A stretch of 43,324 bases of DNA from Phycicoccus sp. CSK15P-2 (GTDB lineage: Bacteria > Actinomycetota > Actinomycetes > Actinomycetales > Dermatophilaceae): the NCBI RefSeq assembly GCF_016888005.1, contig NZ_JAFDVE010000027.1, positions 1 through 43,324 on the forward strand, written 5' to 3'. A program made the translations under genes and the position numbers. Below, piece after piece: positions 23,579-32,271 of the stretch. Within the stretch, counting starts at the first letter, position 1, and every line of letters begins with the position of its first letter. The notes below the pieces were generated by a model. That model worked only from the letters and a program-made list of their open reading frames with translations, was not told the DNA's origin and ran no database searches.

Positions 23579-24766
23579 ATGGACGGATGGATGTGGCTGC
23601 TGCCCGGGCTCCTCGTCGGTGCCGTGCTCGGCGCGGTCGTGGCCAGGCTGCTCGTCGCGGCACGCGTCGCCGCGGCCGAGACCGAGCGTGACCTGCTCCG
23701 TGACCGCGTCGTCGACCTCGAGACCTCGCTGGCGGAGGACATGGAGACCGCGGCCCTCCTCGCGCCGCTCAAGGACGCCCTCGTGCGGGTCGAGGAGCAC
23801 GTGGGCGTGCTCGAGAAGGACCGCGCCCAGCAGTTCGGCTCGCTGCGTGCGCTGCTCGGCCGGGTCGAGGCCGAGACGCAGGGCGTCGGACGGGCCACGG
23901 CGTCGCTCGCGGGGTCGCTGCGCTCGTCCTCGGTCCGCGGCGCGTGGGGCGAGGTCCAGCTGCGCCGCGTGCTCGAGGCCTCGGGGATGCTCCCCCGCTG
24001 CGACTTCGACGAACAGGTGTCGGCGGTCAGTGCCCACGAGCGCCGGGTCCGGCCGGACGTCGTCGTGCGGATGCCGGGCGGCCGGTGCCTCGTCGTCGAC
24101 GCCAAGGCCCCGATGACCCACTTCCTCGACGCCCAGGCCGACGACATCCCGGACGACGAGCGCACGGCGCTGCTCGAGCGGCACGCCGCGGGGATGGCCG
24201 GGCACGTCGACGCGCTCGCGGCCAAGGAGTACTGGTCGGCGTTCCGTGAGGGGCCCGAGATGGTCGTCTGCTTCGTCCCTTCCGACGCGATGCTCGCCGC
24301 GGCCCTCGCCGCGCGGCCCGGGCTGCACGAGGCCGCCCTCGGGCGACGCGTCGTGCTCGTCGGCCCGGGCTCCCTCATGGCGCTGCTGCGCACCGTCGCC
24401 TTCACCTGGCAGCAGGACGCCCTCTCCCGCAGCGCCCGCGAGCTGCTCGACCTCGGCCGCGAGCTGTACGCCCGGCTCGGCACCCTCGGCGCGCACACGG
24501 CCAAGGTCGGGCGCAGCCTGCAGAGCAGCGTCGAGGCCTACAACGCGATGGTCGGTGCGCTCGAGTCGCGCGTCCTCGTCACCGCCCGACGTATGCAGGA
24601 CCTCGAGGTCGTCACCGACGACCTGCCCGCGCTCGAGCCGGTCCGGTCCGGGCCCCGGCCGCTCACCGCGCAGGAGCTCATCGACGCGGTGACCGAGCCC
24701 GAGCGTCGCCCCGAGATCATCGACGCACCCGGCTCGGACGCGGCGGTCCGCCGCGACGCCGGCTGA
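23579..24766 (+). CDS. rmuC: DNA recombination protein RmuC homologue
   Basis: 395 residues. One N-terminal membrane helix (about 5-27) is followed by a coiled-coil-like stretch (to about 110). The RmuC nuclease-like domain then follows: '[20 protein letters not shown]' near 118-137, '[24 protein letters not shown]' near 158-181, and '[17 protein letters not shown]' near 225. RmuC limits DNA inversions in E. coli and has a PD-(D/E)XK-like core; the D...D-x-K of that core is visible in 'RPDVVVR...VVDAKAP'. Start ATG 23579 gives the normal N-terminal anchor. It converges on the channel gene across a terminator hairpin. Confidence 0.92.
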   Translation: MDGWMWLLPGLLVGAVLGAVVARLLVAARVAAAETERDLLRDRVVDLETSLAEDMETAALLAPLKDALVRVEEHVGVLEKDRAQQFGSLRALLGRVEAETQGVGRATASLAGSLRSSSVRGAWGEVQLRRVLEASGMLPRCDFDEQVSAVSAHERRVRPDVVVRMPGGRCLVVDAKAPMTHFLDAQADDIPDDERTALLERHAAGMAGHVDALAAKEYWSAFREGPEMVVCFVPSDAMLAAALAARPGLHEAALGRRVVLVGPGSLMALLRTVAFTWQQDALSRSARELLDLGRELYARLGTLGAHTAKVGRSLQSSVEAYNAMVGALESRVLVTARRMQDLEVVTDDLPALEPVRSGPRPLTAQELIDAVTEPERRPEIIDAPGSDAAVRRDAG

Positions 24767-24783
24767 CCCCGGACACCGTGTAG

Positions 24784-24806
24784 CGGGAGGGGACGCACCC
24801 CTCCCG
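24784..24806. terminator. bidirectional terminator between rmuC and the channel gene
   Basis: Perfect 9 bp stem, CGGGAGGGG (24784-24792) with CCCCTCCCG (24798-24806), 5-base loop, between convergent stops at 24766 and 24824. Confidence 0.7.
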
Positions 24807-24823
24807 GTCCACGGCTCCGCCGG

Positions 24824-26059
24824 TCACTCTGCGGGCGGAGCCGCCTTCTTCGTCGTCCGGCCCGTGGACCGCGCCGGCCGTGCCGGGGCCGTGGGCGCCG
24901 CGGCGGCGGCGCCGTCGGCGGCCTCCATCCGCTGCTGGGCCCGCTCGAGCACGCGCCCGGCGGCCTCGCGTCCGCCCAGCCCGAAAGCCAGCGCCGCAGC
25001 CACCGCGGCGCCCACGACGAGCGAGCCGAAGGCGAGGACGATGATCTCCGTGGCGATGCCCATGAAGGTCAGGCCCATCGCCACGAACAGCACGACGGTC
25101 GCCCACCGGGCGATCTGGCCTGCGGTGCCGGCGACCGTCCGGGCGATGAGGTTGGCGATGAAGAACCCGGCCGCGATCACTGCCGCGCCGAAGACGACCT
25201 TCCCGCCGAGCTCGAGCACTCGGGCGAGGAACTCCGTGATGACCGGGAAGTTCAGCAGCTGGGCGGCCATCACCGCGAAGAACAGCACGATAGCGATCTG
25301 GACGACGCGTGTGATCGTCGGCACCGCGCTGCGGCCCTCCGGGACGACCTCCATCGACCGCAGCGACCGGTCGACGCCGGTCCCCTCGAGGATGTCGCCG
25401 AGCAGGTTCGCGGCGAACCGCGCGATGACGACGCCGAGCGCGAGCATCAGGGCCGCCGCGACGATGTTCGGGACGGCGTCGAAGATCGTCTGCAGCATCT
25501 GCGTCGCGGGCTCCGAGATGGACGAGATGCCGAGGATCTGCAGCGACGCGATCGCGACGACGATCATGATGAGCGCGTAGAGGATCAGCGCCAGCGTGCG
25601 GGCGATGTTCGTGTTGCCGGTCAGCTCCTCGCCTCCGGCCCGCCCGAACCACTTCTGGAACGGCACGGCCCCGAGCGCCGTCTCGACGAGCTGCCGCACG
25701 ACCTTCGCGATCAGCGCGCCGATGACGAAGACGAAGACGGCACCGATGAGGTTGGGCAGGAAGCCCATCACGCCGTTGAGCAACGACTGGATCGGGGCGA
25801 GGACCTCGGTGAGGTCGAACACCTGGAGCACGGCGATGAGACCGAACAGCCAGACGACCAGGGACGCGATGCGCCCGAGGGTGGCACCGATGCTCCGGCC
25901 GTCCTCGGAGCTCTGGTTGAGCGCCGACACGTGGGTGGCGAGCTTGGCGAAGGCCCAGGTCACCGCCTTGGCCAGTGCCCAGGTGATGAGCAGGATGGCG
26001 ATCGCGGTGATCACCTTGACCAGGATCGAGCCCCAGTCGATCGTCGACGAGGAGTCCAT
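24824..26059 (-). CDS. Mechanosensitive-channel-like (MscS superfamily, conserved TM helix) protein
   Basis: 411 residues with about eleven hydrophobic helices and several repeats of the 'conserved TM helix' unit ('LNGVMGFLPNLIGAVFVFVIGALIAK', 'DAVPNIVAAALMLALGVVIARF', 'ELGGKVVFGAAVIAAGFFIANL'). The last helix 'FGSLVVGAAVAAALAFGLGGREAAG' has the Gly/Ala-rich pattern of the MscS pore helix. The large cytoplasmic vestibule of MscS is absent, so gating activity is not assured. The C-terminus is an Ala/Pro/Lys tail. Start ATG 26059 is favoured by AAGGACGG upstream; the frame extends 18 codons further. Confidence 0.83.
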   Translation of the reverse strand: MDSSSTIDWGSILVKVITAIAILLITWALAKAVTWAFAKLATHVSALNQSSEDGRSIGATLGRIASLVVWLFGLIAVLQVFDLTEVLAPIQSLLNGVMGFLPNLIGAVFVFVIGALIAKVVRQLVETALGAVPFQKWFGRAGGEELTGNTNIARTLALILYALIMIVVAIASLQILGISSISEPATQMLQTIFDAVPNIVAAALMLALGVVIARFAANLLGDILEGTGVDRSLRSMEVVPEGRSAVPTITRVVQIAIVLFFAVMAAQLLNFPVITEFLARVLELGGKVVFGAAVIAAGFFIANLIARTVAGTAGQIARWATVVLFVAMGLTFMGIATEIIVLAFGSLVVGAAVAAALAFGLGGREAAGRVLERAQQRMEAADGAAAAAPTAPARPARSTGRTTKKAAPPAE

Positions 26060-26160
26060 GGCGTGTCCGTCCTTCGAGTGTCGGGTCGAGTGACCCGAAC
26101 CTACCTTGAACAAACATTTGACGGAAGCCCCAGCAAGGTTCGACAGCGCAGGTCAGGGCC

Positions 26161-26613
26161 TCACAGGTCGATCTCGTAGTGGTACGCGACGGGCCCACCG
26201 ACTCCCTCGGTCGCGTGCAGACCCTCGCTCTCGTACAGCGCGCGGGCGGCGACGTCGTCCTCGCTCGTCGACAGCTCGAACCACGGGCAGCCGCGCTCCC
26301 GGGCCCGCTCCAGGGTGCCCCGCAGCAGGGCCCGGCCGAGCCCGGTGCCGCGCGCCGACGGGTCGACCCACAGCTCAGCCAGGTACGCCTCGTCCTCCGG
26401 GGCCCACAGCGACGGTCGGTACCGGACGACAGCCACCCCCTCCTCGTCGCCCAACAGCACGTCGGTGTCCCGCGCGACGAGCACCGCCAGTCGCGCGGCC
26501 AGCGCGTCCGGCCCAGGAGACGGGTCGTCGTGGGCAGTGTTGAACTCGTGCAGCAGCCGGCCGGCGACGGCCAGCTCCTCCGGGGTCGTCGCGACCGCGA
26601 CGCGAGCGTCCAT
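26161..26613 (-). CDS. GNAT-family N-acetyltransferase
   Basis: 150 residues (ATG 26613; a GTG one codon earlier also possible). The GNAT fold is recognisable by 'AYLAELWVDPSARGTGLGRALLRGTLERAR' near 78-107, containing the acetyl-CoA loop R-G-x-G-x-G/A, and by 'FELSTSEDDVAARALYESEGL' towards the end. The acceptor is unknown. It lies just downstream of ispH on the same strand with 10 bases before the ispH stop, so it is likely read before ispH termination or has its own leaderless start. Confidence 0.87.
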   Translation of the reverse strand: MDARVAVATTPEELAVAGRLLHEFNTAHDDPSPGPDALAARLAVLVARDTDVLLGDEEGVAVVRYRPSLWAPEDEAYLAELWVDPSARGTGLGRALLRGTLERARERGCPWFELSTSEDDVAARALYESEGLHATEGVGGPVAYHYEIDL

Positions 26614-26623
26614 CACGGCACCG

Positions 26624-27637
26624 TCAGCGCAGCGCGCCGACCTCGGTGTCCGCGGCGTCGTGCTTCATCGTGTCCGACATGCCGGCGGCCTTGAGGTCGC
26701 GGCGGATGTCGCTGGGCAGAGCGAAGACGATCGACTCCTCCGCGGCCGTGACGGCCGAGACGTCCTCGAAACCGTGCGCGGCGAGGTGGTCCAGGACGCC
26801 CCGGACGAGGATCTCCGGCACCGATGCCCCGGACGTGACGCCGACGGTGCCCACGCCCTGCAGCCAGGCGTCGTCGATCTCCTCGGCGTAGTCCACGAGG
26901 TGCCCCGCCCGGCTGCCGTGCTCGAGCGCGACCTCGACGAGGCGCACCGAGTTCGACGAGTTGCGGGACCCGACGACGACCATGAGGTCGCAGTCCGGCG
27001 CCATCTGCTTCACGGCCAGCTGACGGTTCTGGGTGGCGTAGCAGATGTCGTCGCTGGGCGGGTCCTGGAGGTTGGGGAACCGCTCGCGCAGCAGGCGGAC
27101 GGTCTCCATCGTCTCGTCGACCGACAGCGTCGTCTGGGACAGCCAGACGACCTTGTCCGGGTCGCGGACCTCGACGTTCGCGACATCGTCCGGGCCGTCG
27201 ACGAGCGTGACGTGCTCGGGCGCCTCACCCGCGGTGCCGACGACCTCCTCGTGGCCCTCGTGGCCGATGAGGAGGATGTCGTGGTCGCTGTCGGCGAAGC
27301 GGACGGCCTCGCGGTGGACCTTGGTGACGAGCGGGCACGTCGCGTCGATGGTGCGCAGGTTCAACGCCTGCGCCTCCTGGTGGACGACGGGCGCGACACC
27401 GTGCGCGGAGAAGACGACGGTGGCACCCTCGGGCACCTCGTCGGTCTCCTCGACGAAGATCGCGCCCCGCTTCTCGAGCGTCGTGACGACGTGCTTGTTG
27501 TGGACGATCTGCTTGCGGACGTACACCGGGGCCCCGTAGAGCTCGAGGGCCTTCTCGACGGTGACGACGGCCCGGTCCACCCCGGCGCAGTAGCCGCGGG
27601 GGGCCGCGAGGAGCACGCGCTTGGTGGTCTCGGTCAT
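26624..27637 (-). CDS. ispH: 4-hydroxy-3-methylbut-2-enyl diphosphate reductase
   Basis: 337 residues. The three iron-sulfur cysteines of IspH are present: Cys17 in '[13 protein letters not shown]', Cys101 in '[13 protein letters not shown]' and Cys199 in '[11 protein letters not shown]'. Other family blocks are '[10 protein letters not shown]', '[12 protein letters not shown]' and '[13 protein letters not shown]'. It catalyses the last step of the MEP pathway, making IPP and DMAPP. ATG 27637 stands directly behind a G-rich Shine-Dalgarno. It diverges from xseA with a 78-base gap, an arrangement frequent in actinobacteria. Confidence 0.97.
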   Translation of the reverse strand: MTETTKRVLLAAPRGYCAGVDRAVVTVEKALELYGAPVYVRKQIVHNKHVVTTLEKRGAIFVEETDEVPEGATVVFSAHGVAPVVHQEAQALNLRTIDATCPLVTKVHREAVRFADSDHDILLIGHEGHEEVVGTAGEAPEHVTLVDGPDDVANVEVRDPDKVVWLSQTTLSVDETMETVRLLRERFPNLQDPPSDDICYATQNRQLAVKQMAPDCDLMVVVGSRNSSNSVRLVEVALEHGSRAGHLVDYAEEIDDAWLQGVGTVGVTSGASVPEILVRGVLDHLAAHGFEDVSAVTAAEESIVFALPSDIRRDLKAAGMSDTMKHDAADTEVGALR

Positions 27638-27703
27638 CCCCCCATCGTAGGTGCCGGGCCCCCGACGACCCGAATCACCGGGGTCCCTGACGGCGGCGGA
27701 CCC

Positions 27704-27709
27704 TAGAGT
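27704..27709 (+). promoter_or_regulatory. probable -10 element for leaderless xseA
   Basis: TAGAGT ends 6 bases before the xseA ATG (27716), and no Shine-Dalgarno is present. This spacing fits leaderless transcripts common in actinobacteria. No clear -35 was found. Confidence 0.4.
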
Positions 27710-27715
27710 TCCCCC

Positions 27716-28975
27716 ATGACGACCCCGGCGCGACCGGCACTGCCCGAACGGGCCGCCGACACCACCGCCGAGCAGCCCTGGCCGGTGCGGCTGCTGTCGA
27801 TGAAGATCGGCGAGTACGTCGAGAAGATGTCCGTGCTGTGGGTCGAGGGGCAGATCGTGCAGCTGACCCGCCGGCCGGGCGCGCGGACCGCGTACCTGAC
27901 GCTGCGCGACCCGGACGTCGACATGAGCCTGTCGTGCAGCGTCCACGTCAACGCCCTCGACGCCATGGCCGGTCCGCTCTCCGAGGGGACGCGCGTCGTC
28001 CTCCAGGCCAAGCCGTCGTTCTGGACCCAGCGCGGCTCGCTCGTCATGGACGCCCGGCAGATCCGCCCGGTCGGTGTCGGCGAGCTGCTGGCGCGGCTGG
28101 AGTACCTCAAGCGCCACCTCGCGCAGGAGGGGCTCTTCGACCGCGACCGCAAGCGTCCCCTGCCCTTCCTGCCGCGCACGATCGGCCTCGTGTGCGGGCG
28201 GGCCAGCGCCGCCGAGAAGGACGTCGTCGAGAACACCCTGCGCCGCTGGCCGAGCGCACGCTTCGAGATCCGGCAGGTGGCCGTCCAGGGCACGAACGCC
28301 GTCGCCGAGGTCACGGCGGCCCTCCAGGAGCTCGACGCGCTCCCCGAGGTCGACGTCGTCGTCGTCGCGCGTGGCGGCGGGGGCGTCGAGGACCTCCTGC
28401 CGTTCAGCAACGAGACCCTCCTGCGGGCCGTGGCAGCGGCCACCACCCCGGTCGTCAGCGCGATCGGCCACGACGTCGACTCCCCGCTCCTCGACCTCGT
28501 CGCCGACCACCGCGCCTCGACCCCCACGGACGCCGCGAAGGCGGTCGTCCCGGACGCCGAGGCCGAGCGCCGCGGCGTGGAGGCCACCGGAGAGCGCGGC
28601 CGTCGCGCGCTCGCCGCACGCCTGCACCACGAGCGCCGGCGGGTCGCCGAGCTGTCCGGCCGGCCGGTCCTGGCCGACAAGGGCGCGTTCGTCCGTGCCC
28701 AGCGTGAGGCCGTCGACGCCCTGCGCCACCGTGCCCGGCACCGCGCCGAGGCCCGACTGCACCGCGACCGCGACCGGGTGGCGCACCTTCGCACCCAGGC
28801 CCGCGCCCTCTCCCCGCAGTCCACGCTCGACCGTGGCTACGCGGTGGTGCAGCACGCGGACGGGGCGGTAGTCGACGACCCGGCCGACCTCTCCTCCGAC
28901 GAGCTCCTGCAGGTCCGGGTCGCCCGGGGAGAGTTCGGCGCCCGCGTCGCCGGGCAGGACGCCGCGACGGCCTGA
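27716..28975 (+). CDS. xseA: Exodeoxyribonuclease VII large subunit
   Basis: 419 residues. An N-terminal OB-fold (about 20-115, '[29 protein letters not shown]') is followed by the catalytic domain with '[24 protein letters not shown]' near 155-178, '[18 protein letters not shown]' near 220 and '[28 protein letters not shown]' near 243. A helical C-terminus ends with 'LDRGYAVV'. Together with XseB it degrades single-stranded DNA. Unusually, xseB is not next: a TetR gene and a membrane-protein gene lie between (1.2 kb). The stop is part of a small hairpin shared with the convergent TetR gene. Confidence 0.96.
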   Translation: MTTPARPALPERAADTTAEQPWPVRLLSMKIGEYVEKMSVLWVEGQIVQLTRRPGARTAYLTLRDPDVDMSLSCSVHVNALDAMAGPLSEGTRVVLQAKPSFWTQRGSLVMDARQIRPVGVGELLARLEYLKRHLAQEGLFDRDRKRPLPFLPRTIGLVCGRASAAEKDVVENTLRRWPSARFEIRQVAVQGTNAVAEVTAALQELDALPEVDVVVVARGGGGVEDLLPFSNETLLRAVAAATTPVVSAIGHDVDSPLLDLVADHRASTPTDAAKAVVPDAEAERRGVEATGERGRRALAARLHHERRRVAELSGRPVLADKGAFVRAQREAVDALRHRARHRAEARLHRDRDRVAHLRTQARALSPQSTLDRGYAVVQHADGAVVDDPADLSSDELLQVRVARGEFGARVAGQDAATA

Positions 28976-28981
28976 GCCGTC
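28966..28981. terminator. bidirectional hairpin over the xseA stop
   Basis: GACGGC (28966-28971), tetraloop CTGA, GCCGTC (28976-28981). It overlaps the stop codons of both xseA and the convergent TetR gene. Confidence 0.5.
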
Positions 28982-29570
28982 AGCCGCGACCACGCGCGAG
29001 GGCCGCGAGGTGGTCCCGGACGGCCTCGCGGGCCCGGCCGGTGTCGAAGCGGTCCGGATGGAGCACGGCGTGCAGCGCGAGACCGTCGAGCATCGCGTGC
29101 AGCCCCGCCGCGTCGGACGCCACGTCCCGGACCGGGCCCGGACGCAGGTGGGTGACCACCCCGGCGCAGAACCGACCCAGGGCCTCGTGGGTCGCGACGG
29201 ACCGCTCGCGCAACGCGGCGTCGGTGCGTCCCAGGACCACGAGCTCCATCCACACCTCGGCCTCCGCGAGCCGCTCGGCGTCGAGCGGCAGCACCTCGCA
29301 GCACAGGTCGGTGAGCCCCTCGACATCCGTGGCTCCCTGCGCGGCGCGGGCCTCCACCCGTGCGGTCACCCGCTCCGCCACGGCGGTCATGGCGAAGCCG
29401 ACGAGCCCTGCGCGGCTCGGGAAGGTGTTGCGGAGCGAGCCGGTTGACAGGTCGGCGGCGGCGGCGACCGAGCGCACCGACACCGCTCCCACGCCGTCCC
29501 GCCGGACGACGTCGAGCAGCGCGTGGGCGATGCGCACGCGACGCTCGTCGTGGTCGACGACCTTGGGCAC
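28980..29570 (-). CDS. TetR family transcriptional regulator (between xseA and xseB)
   Basis: 196 residues from GTG 29570. The TetR helix-turn-helix is at about 8-55 ('[18 protein letters not shown]', '[24 protein letters not shown]'). The ligand domain resembles the BetI-like C-terminal family ('[19 protein letters not shown]', '[15 protein letters not shown]'). The inducer is unknown. It diverges from a small membrane-protein gene across a symmetrical operator candidate at 29618-29643 and probably represses that gene and itself. Confidence 0.88.
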   Translation of the reverse strand: MPKVVDHDERRVRIAHALLDVVRRDGVGAVSVRSVAAAADLSTGSLRNTFPSRAGLVGFAMTAVAERVTARVEARAAQGATDVEGLTDLCCEVLPLDAERLAEAEVWMELVVLGRTDAALRERSVATHEALGRFCAGVVTHLRPGPVRDVASDAAGLHAMLDGLALHAVLHPDRFDTGRAREAVRDHLAALARGRG

Positions 29571-29617
29571 GGGCCCTGTCTACCAGTGCTCGCCCGGACC
29601 GGCGTGCGTCCACACCC

Positions 29618-29643
29618 TTTTCTAGTACGGTCGTGTCAGAAAA
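29618..29643. promoter_or_regulatory. candidate TetR operator
   Basis: 26 bp symmetrical element: TTTTCT (29618-29623), ACG (29627-29629), a GT centre, CGT (29632-29634), AGAAAA (29638-29643). The ACG-N2-CGT core with outer arms is a common TetR-family operator pattern. It is the only A/T-rich stretch in the gap between the divergent TetR and membrane-protein genes. Confidence 0.6.
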
Positions 29644-29664
29644 AGGAGTGGAGGTGCGGGCGAG

Positions 29665-30213
29665 GTGCTGTACGCCGTCATCGTGGGCTGTGAGGTGCTC
29701 TTCTGGGTGCTCGTCGTCGCGGGCCTGGTCGCCCGGTACGCCCTGCACCGCGCGCGGCTCGGCGCAGCCCTCCTGCTCGCGACCCCGCTCGTCGACCTCG
29801 CACTGCTCGTCGTCGCCGTCGCCGACCTCCGGCGTGGCGGCACGGCGAGCACGGGACACGCGCTCGCGGCCGTCTACGTCGGCGTCTCCGTGGGTTTCGG
29901 CCGCACGATGGTCCGTCGGGCGGACGAGCGGGTCGCGCACCGCCTCGCCGGCGCTCCCGCCCCGCGGCCCCGCCCCCGGTACGGGCAGGCGCACGCCGCC
30001 CACGAACGCCGGATGCTCCTGCGGCACCTGGTCGCCTATGTCGTCGGCGCGGCTCTCCTCGGCGTGGCGGTCCTCATGGCGGGCGACCCGAACCGCTCCG
30101 GGCCGTTCCTGCACACCCTCGGCCTGTGGAGCGTCGTCCTCGTCATCGACGCCGCCGTGAGCCTCAGCTACACGGTGCGCCCTCGCCCCGACCCGGTCGG
30201 TCCCCGTCGCTAG
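29665..30213 (+). CDS. Small multi-pass membrane protein, unknown function
   Basis: 182 residues from GTG 29665 with GGAGTGGAGG upstream. Four to five hydrophobic segments are seen (about 3-25, 32-53, 65-80, 119-138, 152-168), with a basic Pro/Arg loop in the middle ('APAPRPRPRYGQAHAAHERR'). I do not recognise the family. Its only contextual clue is the divergent TetR gene with a shared operator, so it may be a regulated transporter-like or envelope protein. The gene ends 10 bases before xseB, so transcription could run into xseB. Confidence 0.72.
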   Translation: MLYAVIVGCEVLFWVLVVAGLVARYALHRARLGAALLLATPLVDLALLVVAVADLRRGGTASTGHALAAVYVGVSVGFGRTMVRRADERVAHRLAGAPAPRPRPRYGQAHAAHERRMLLRHLVAYVVGAALLGVAVLMAGDPNRSGPFLHTLGLWSVVLVIDAAVSLSYTVRPRPDPVGPRR

Positions 30214-30216
30214 TCT
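30211..30216 (+). promoter_or_regulatory. probable -10 element for leaderless xseB
   Basis: TAGTCT ends 7 bases before the xseB ATG at 30224. It overlaps the stop of the membrane-protein gene (TAG), leaving room for no Shine-Dalgarno. This suggests xseB kept its own promoter after separation from xseA. Confidence 0.4.
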
Positions 30217-30223
30217 CGTGACC

Positions 30224-30442
30224 ATGCCGAAGGACGCCGCCCCCGCAGCGAACGCCGACGTCGCCGACCTCGGCTACGAGCAGGCCCGCGACGAGCTCGT
30301 CGACATCGTGGCCCGGCTCGAGAGCGGCCAGGTCGGCCTCGAGGAGAGCATGCGCCTCTGGGAGCGGGGCGAGGCGCTCGCCGCGCACTGCTCCACCTGG
30401 CTCGACCGCGCCGAGGAGCGCATCGCCGGGCCCGAGGAGTGA
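30224..30442 (+). CDS. xseB: Exodeoxyribonuclease VII small subunit
   Basis: 72 residues, normal for XseB. The core 'LGYEQARDELVDIVARLESGQVGLEESMRLWERGEALAAHC' (about 19-59) carries the conserved pattern L-E-x-G-x-x-x-L-E-E-S...W-E-R-G. ATG 30224 is used; a GTG 6 bases earlier is possible. It forms the regulatory complex with XseA, whose gene lies 1.25 kb upstream instead of adjacent. Confidence 0.93.
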   Translation: MPKDAAPAANADVADLGYEQARDELVDIVARLESGQVGLEESMRLWERGEALAAHCSTWLDRAEERIAGPEE

Positions 30443-30504
30443 GCCGGCCCGCCCGCACCGCAACCGCATCCGCTCGCCGCCCCAGCCCCACACCGGGAGG
30501 ACAC

Positions 30505-31257
30505 GTGCAGGACCTCGTCGCCGGACACGTCGCCGTCGTCACCGGGGCGGCCCGGGGCATCGGGCTCGCGGTCGTGGAGGCCCTGACGTCCCGTGGCGTC
30601 GCCGTCGCGTGCCTCGACCACCCCGACGCCGACACCACCCGGGTGACGGAGGTCTGCCGCGCCGCCGGCGTGCCGCACCTCGTCCTCGCGGTCGACGTCC
30701 GCGACCGGGACGCCGTCCACGCCGCGGTCGCCCGGTCCGCCGAGCTCGGCCCGGTGTCGTACGCGGTCAACTGCGCAGGCGTCGACTCTCTCGTGCAGTC
30801 CGCGACCGTGTCGGCGGAGGACTGGAAGCGGGTCCTCGACATCGACCTCGACGGCGTGATGTTCGCCTGCCAGGCCGAGCACGACGTCCTGCTCGCCTCC
30901 GGGGGCGGTGCCATCGTCAACATCGCCTCGATGTCCGGCCACATCGTGAACCGGGGCGTCAGCCACGCCGCGTACAGCGCCGCCAAGGCCGGTGTCATCC
31001 ACGTGTCGAAGGCCCTCGCGGTCGAGTGGGCGGCCGCGGGCATCCGGGTCAACTCGCTCAGCCCGGGCTACACCCGCACCCCGATGACCGCGGACATCGC
31101 TCCGGAGCTCGAGGCGCGGTTCGAGTCCGAGACCCCGATGGGCCGGTTCGCGGAGGTCGAGGAGATCGCCGAGCCGGTCGTCTTCCTGCTGGGGCGCAGG
31201 GCCTCCTACGTCACGGGCGCCGACCTGCTCGTCGACGGCGGCTTCTGCGCCTGGTGA
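30505..31257 (+). CDS. SDR-family dehydrogenase/reductase (possible polyol or hydroxyacid dehydrogenase)
   Basis: 250 residues from GTG 30505, which has GGGAGG four bases upstream; the frame is open 22 codons further back but without a ribosome site. Classical SDR motifs are TGAARGIG near 14-21, 'NCAG' near 90, the catalytic Ser in 'NIASMSGH' and Y-x3-K in 'AYSAAKAG'. The ending 'YVTGADLLVDGGFCAW' is typical of 3-oxoacyl reductase/glucose dehydrogenase-like enzymes. It converges on the LysR gene of the demethylation cluster, so it may serve that pathway, but this is only neighbourhood evidence. Confidence 0.9.
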   Translation: MQDLVAGHVAVVTGAARGIGLAVVEALTSRGVAVACLDHPDADTTRVTEVCRAAGVPHLVLAVDVRDRDAVHAAVARSAELGPVSYAVNCAGVDSLVQSATVSAEDWKRVLDIDLDGVMFACQAEHDVLLASGGGAIVNIASMSGHIVNRGVSHAAYSAAKAGVIHVSKALAVEWAAAGIRVNSLSPGYTRTPMTADIAPELEARFESETPMGRFAEVEEIAEPVVFLLGRRASYVTGADLLVDGGFCAW

Positions 31258-31263
31258 GCCGCC

Positions 31264-31279
31264 GCGGCGTCAACGCCGC
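31264..31279. terminator. bidirectional hairpin between SDR and LysR genes
   Basis: GCGGCG with CGCCGC around the TCAA tetraloop, extendable to CGCGGCG/CGCCGCG (31263-31280). It overlaps the LysR stop codon and lies just after the SDR stop. Confidence 0.55.
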
Positions 31280-32199
31280 GTGACGCCTCCCGCGGCGGCC
31301 ACCCGGGCCGCGACGACCCGCAGCTCGCGCAGGGCGAGTGCGATCTCCGGTTGCTCGGACGTGCCGGCCCGAACGCTCGTGCGCACGTGCCGCGATGGGG
31401 TGGGGTCGCCGCGCAGCGGCACCCGGACCGTCTCGTCCTCGCCCGGGACCCGCGCGAGACGCGGCACGAGAGCGACGCCGAACCCGGCCGCGACCAGCGC
31501 CGCGCCGGTGTCCCACTCGGTGACCTCGTGGGCCTGCCGCGGGTTGAAGCCCGCGGCCGCGCAGGCCGTGGAGACGAGGTGGTGGTGCGCCGAGCCCGGC
31601 CGGTCCATGATCCACGGCTCGTCCGCGGCGTCCGAGAGCCGCACCCGCTCCTGCTCGGCGAGCCGGTGCCCCACCGGGACGAGGAGGTCGAGGGCGTCGT
31701 CGACGAGCGGGCGTTGCTCGAAGCGCGGGTCGTCGGTCGGGGGAAGCGTCGCGGTGCCGACCACGACGGCCACGTCGGCAGCCTCGGCGAGCAGCATGTC
31801 GAAGCAGGCGAGCGGCTCGGCCTCGATGATCCGCACCTCGGAGTCCGGGAAGGCCCGCACGGCGGCCACGGCCACGCTCGGCAGCATCGCGGAGGCGGCC
31901 GTCGAGAAGCCGGCCAGCCGGAGCCGGCCGAGCGCGTGCCCGGAGGTGCGGTGCACGTCGGCCCGGATGTCCTCCCAGTGCGCGATGAGGCCGTCGGCCC
32001 GACGCAGCAGCGTGCCCGCCGCCGCCGTGAGCCGCACCCGCCGGCCGTCGGGCTCGAGCAGGGGGGTGCCGAGGTCCCGGGAGAGCGTGCGGATCTGGTG
32101 CGACAGCGCGGACGGCGTGTACCCCAGGTCCTCCGCGGCGGCGGTGATGGTCCCACACCGGGCGACGACACGAAGGGAGCGGAGCCGGGGGTCGATCAT
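31270..32199 (-). CDS. LysR-type transcriptional regulator of the demethylation cluster
   Basis: 309 residues from ATG 32199 ('MIDPRLRSLRVVARCGTITAA'); a GTG five codons upstream is possible. The LysR winged HTH occupies about 1-60 ('AAEDLGYTPSALSHQIRTLSRDLGTPLL') and the substrate-binding domain follows from about 90. It diverges from the demethylase genes, the usual position of a LysR activator whose ligand is the pathway substrate or an intermediate. The ligand is unknown. A dyad between the genes is the likely binding site. Confidence 0.9.
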   Translation of the reverse strand: MIDPRLRSLRVVARCGTITAAAEDLGYTPSALSHQIRTLSRDLGTPLLEPDGRRVRLTAAAGTLLRRADGLIAHWEDIRADVHRTSGHALGRLRLAGFSTAASAMLPSVAVAAVRAFPDSEVRIIEAEPLACFDMLLAEAADVAVVVGTATLPPTDDPRFEQRPLVDDALDLLVPVGHRLAEQERVRLSDAADEPWIMDRPGSAHHHLVSTACAAAGFNPRQAHEVTEWDTGAALVAAGFGVALVPRLARVPGEDETVRVPLRGDPTPSRHVRTSVRAGTSEQPEIALALRELRVVAARVAAAGGVTRR

Positions 32200-32208
32200 G
32201 GGAAAGAA

Positions 32209-32227
32209 TTGCACGTTTCCGTGCTAA
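32209..32227. promoter_or_regulatory. candidate LysR binding dyad
   Basis: TTGCAC, then GTTTCC, then GTGCTAA: an inverted repeat of the TT(A)GCAC half-site, in the 72-base gap between the divergent LysR and flavoprotein genes. It fits the short-dyad form of LysR boxes and overlaps the probable promoter region. Confidence 0.5.
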
Positions 32228-32271
32228 AACGTCCGCTTTTCTGCAACAGTCACGCGCCTCACGCTGGTGCC

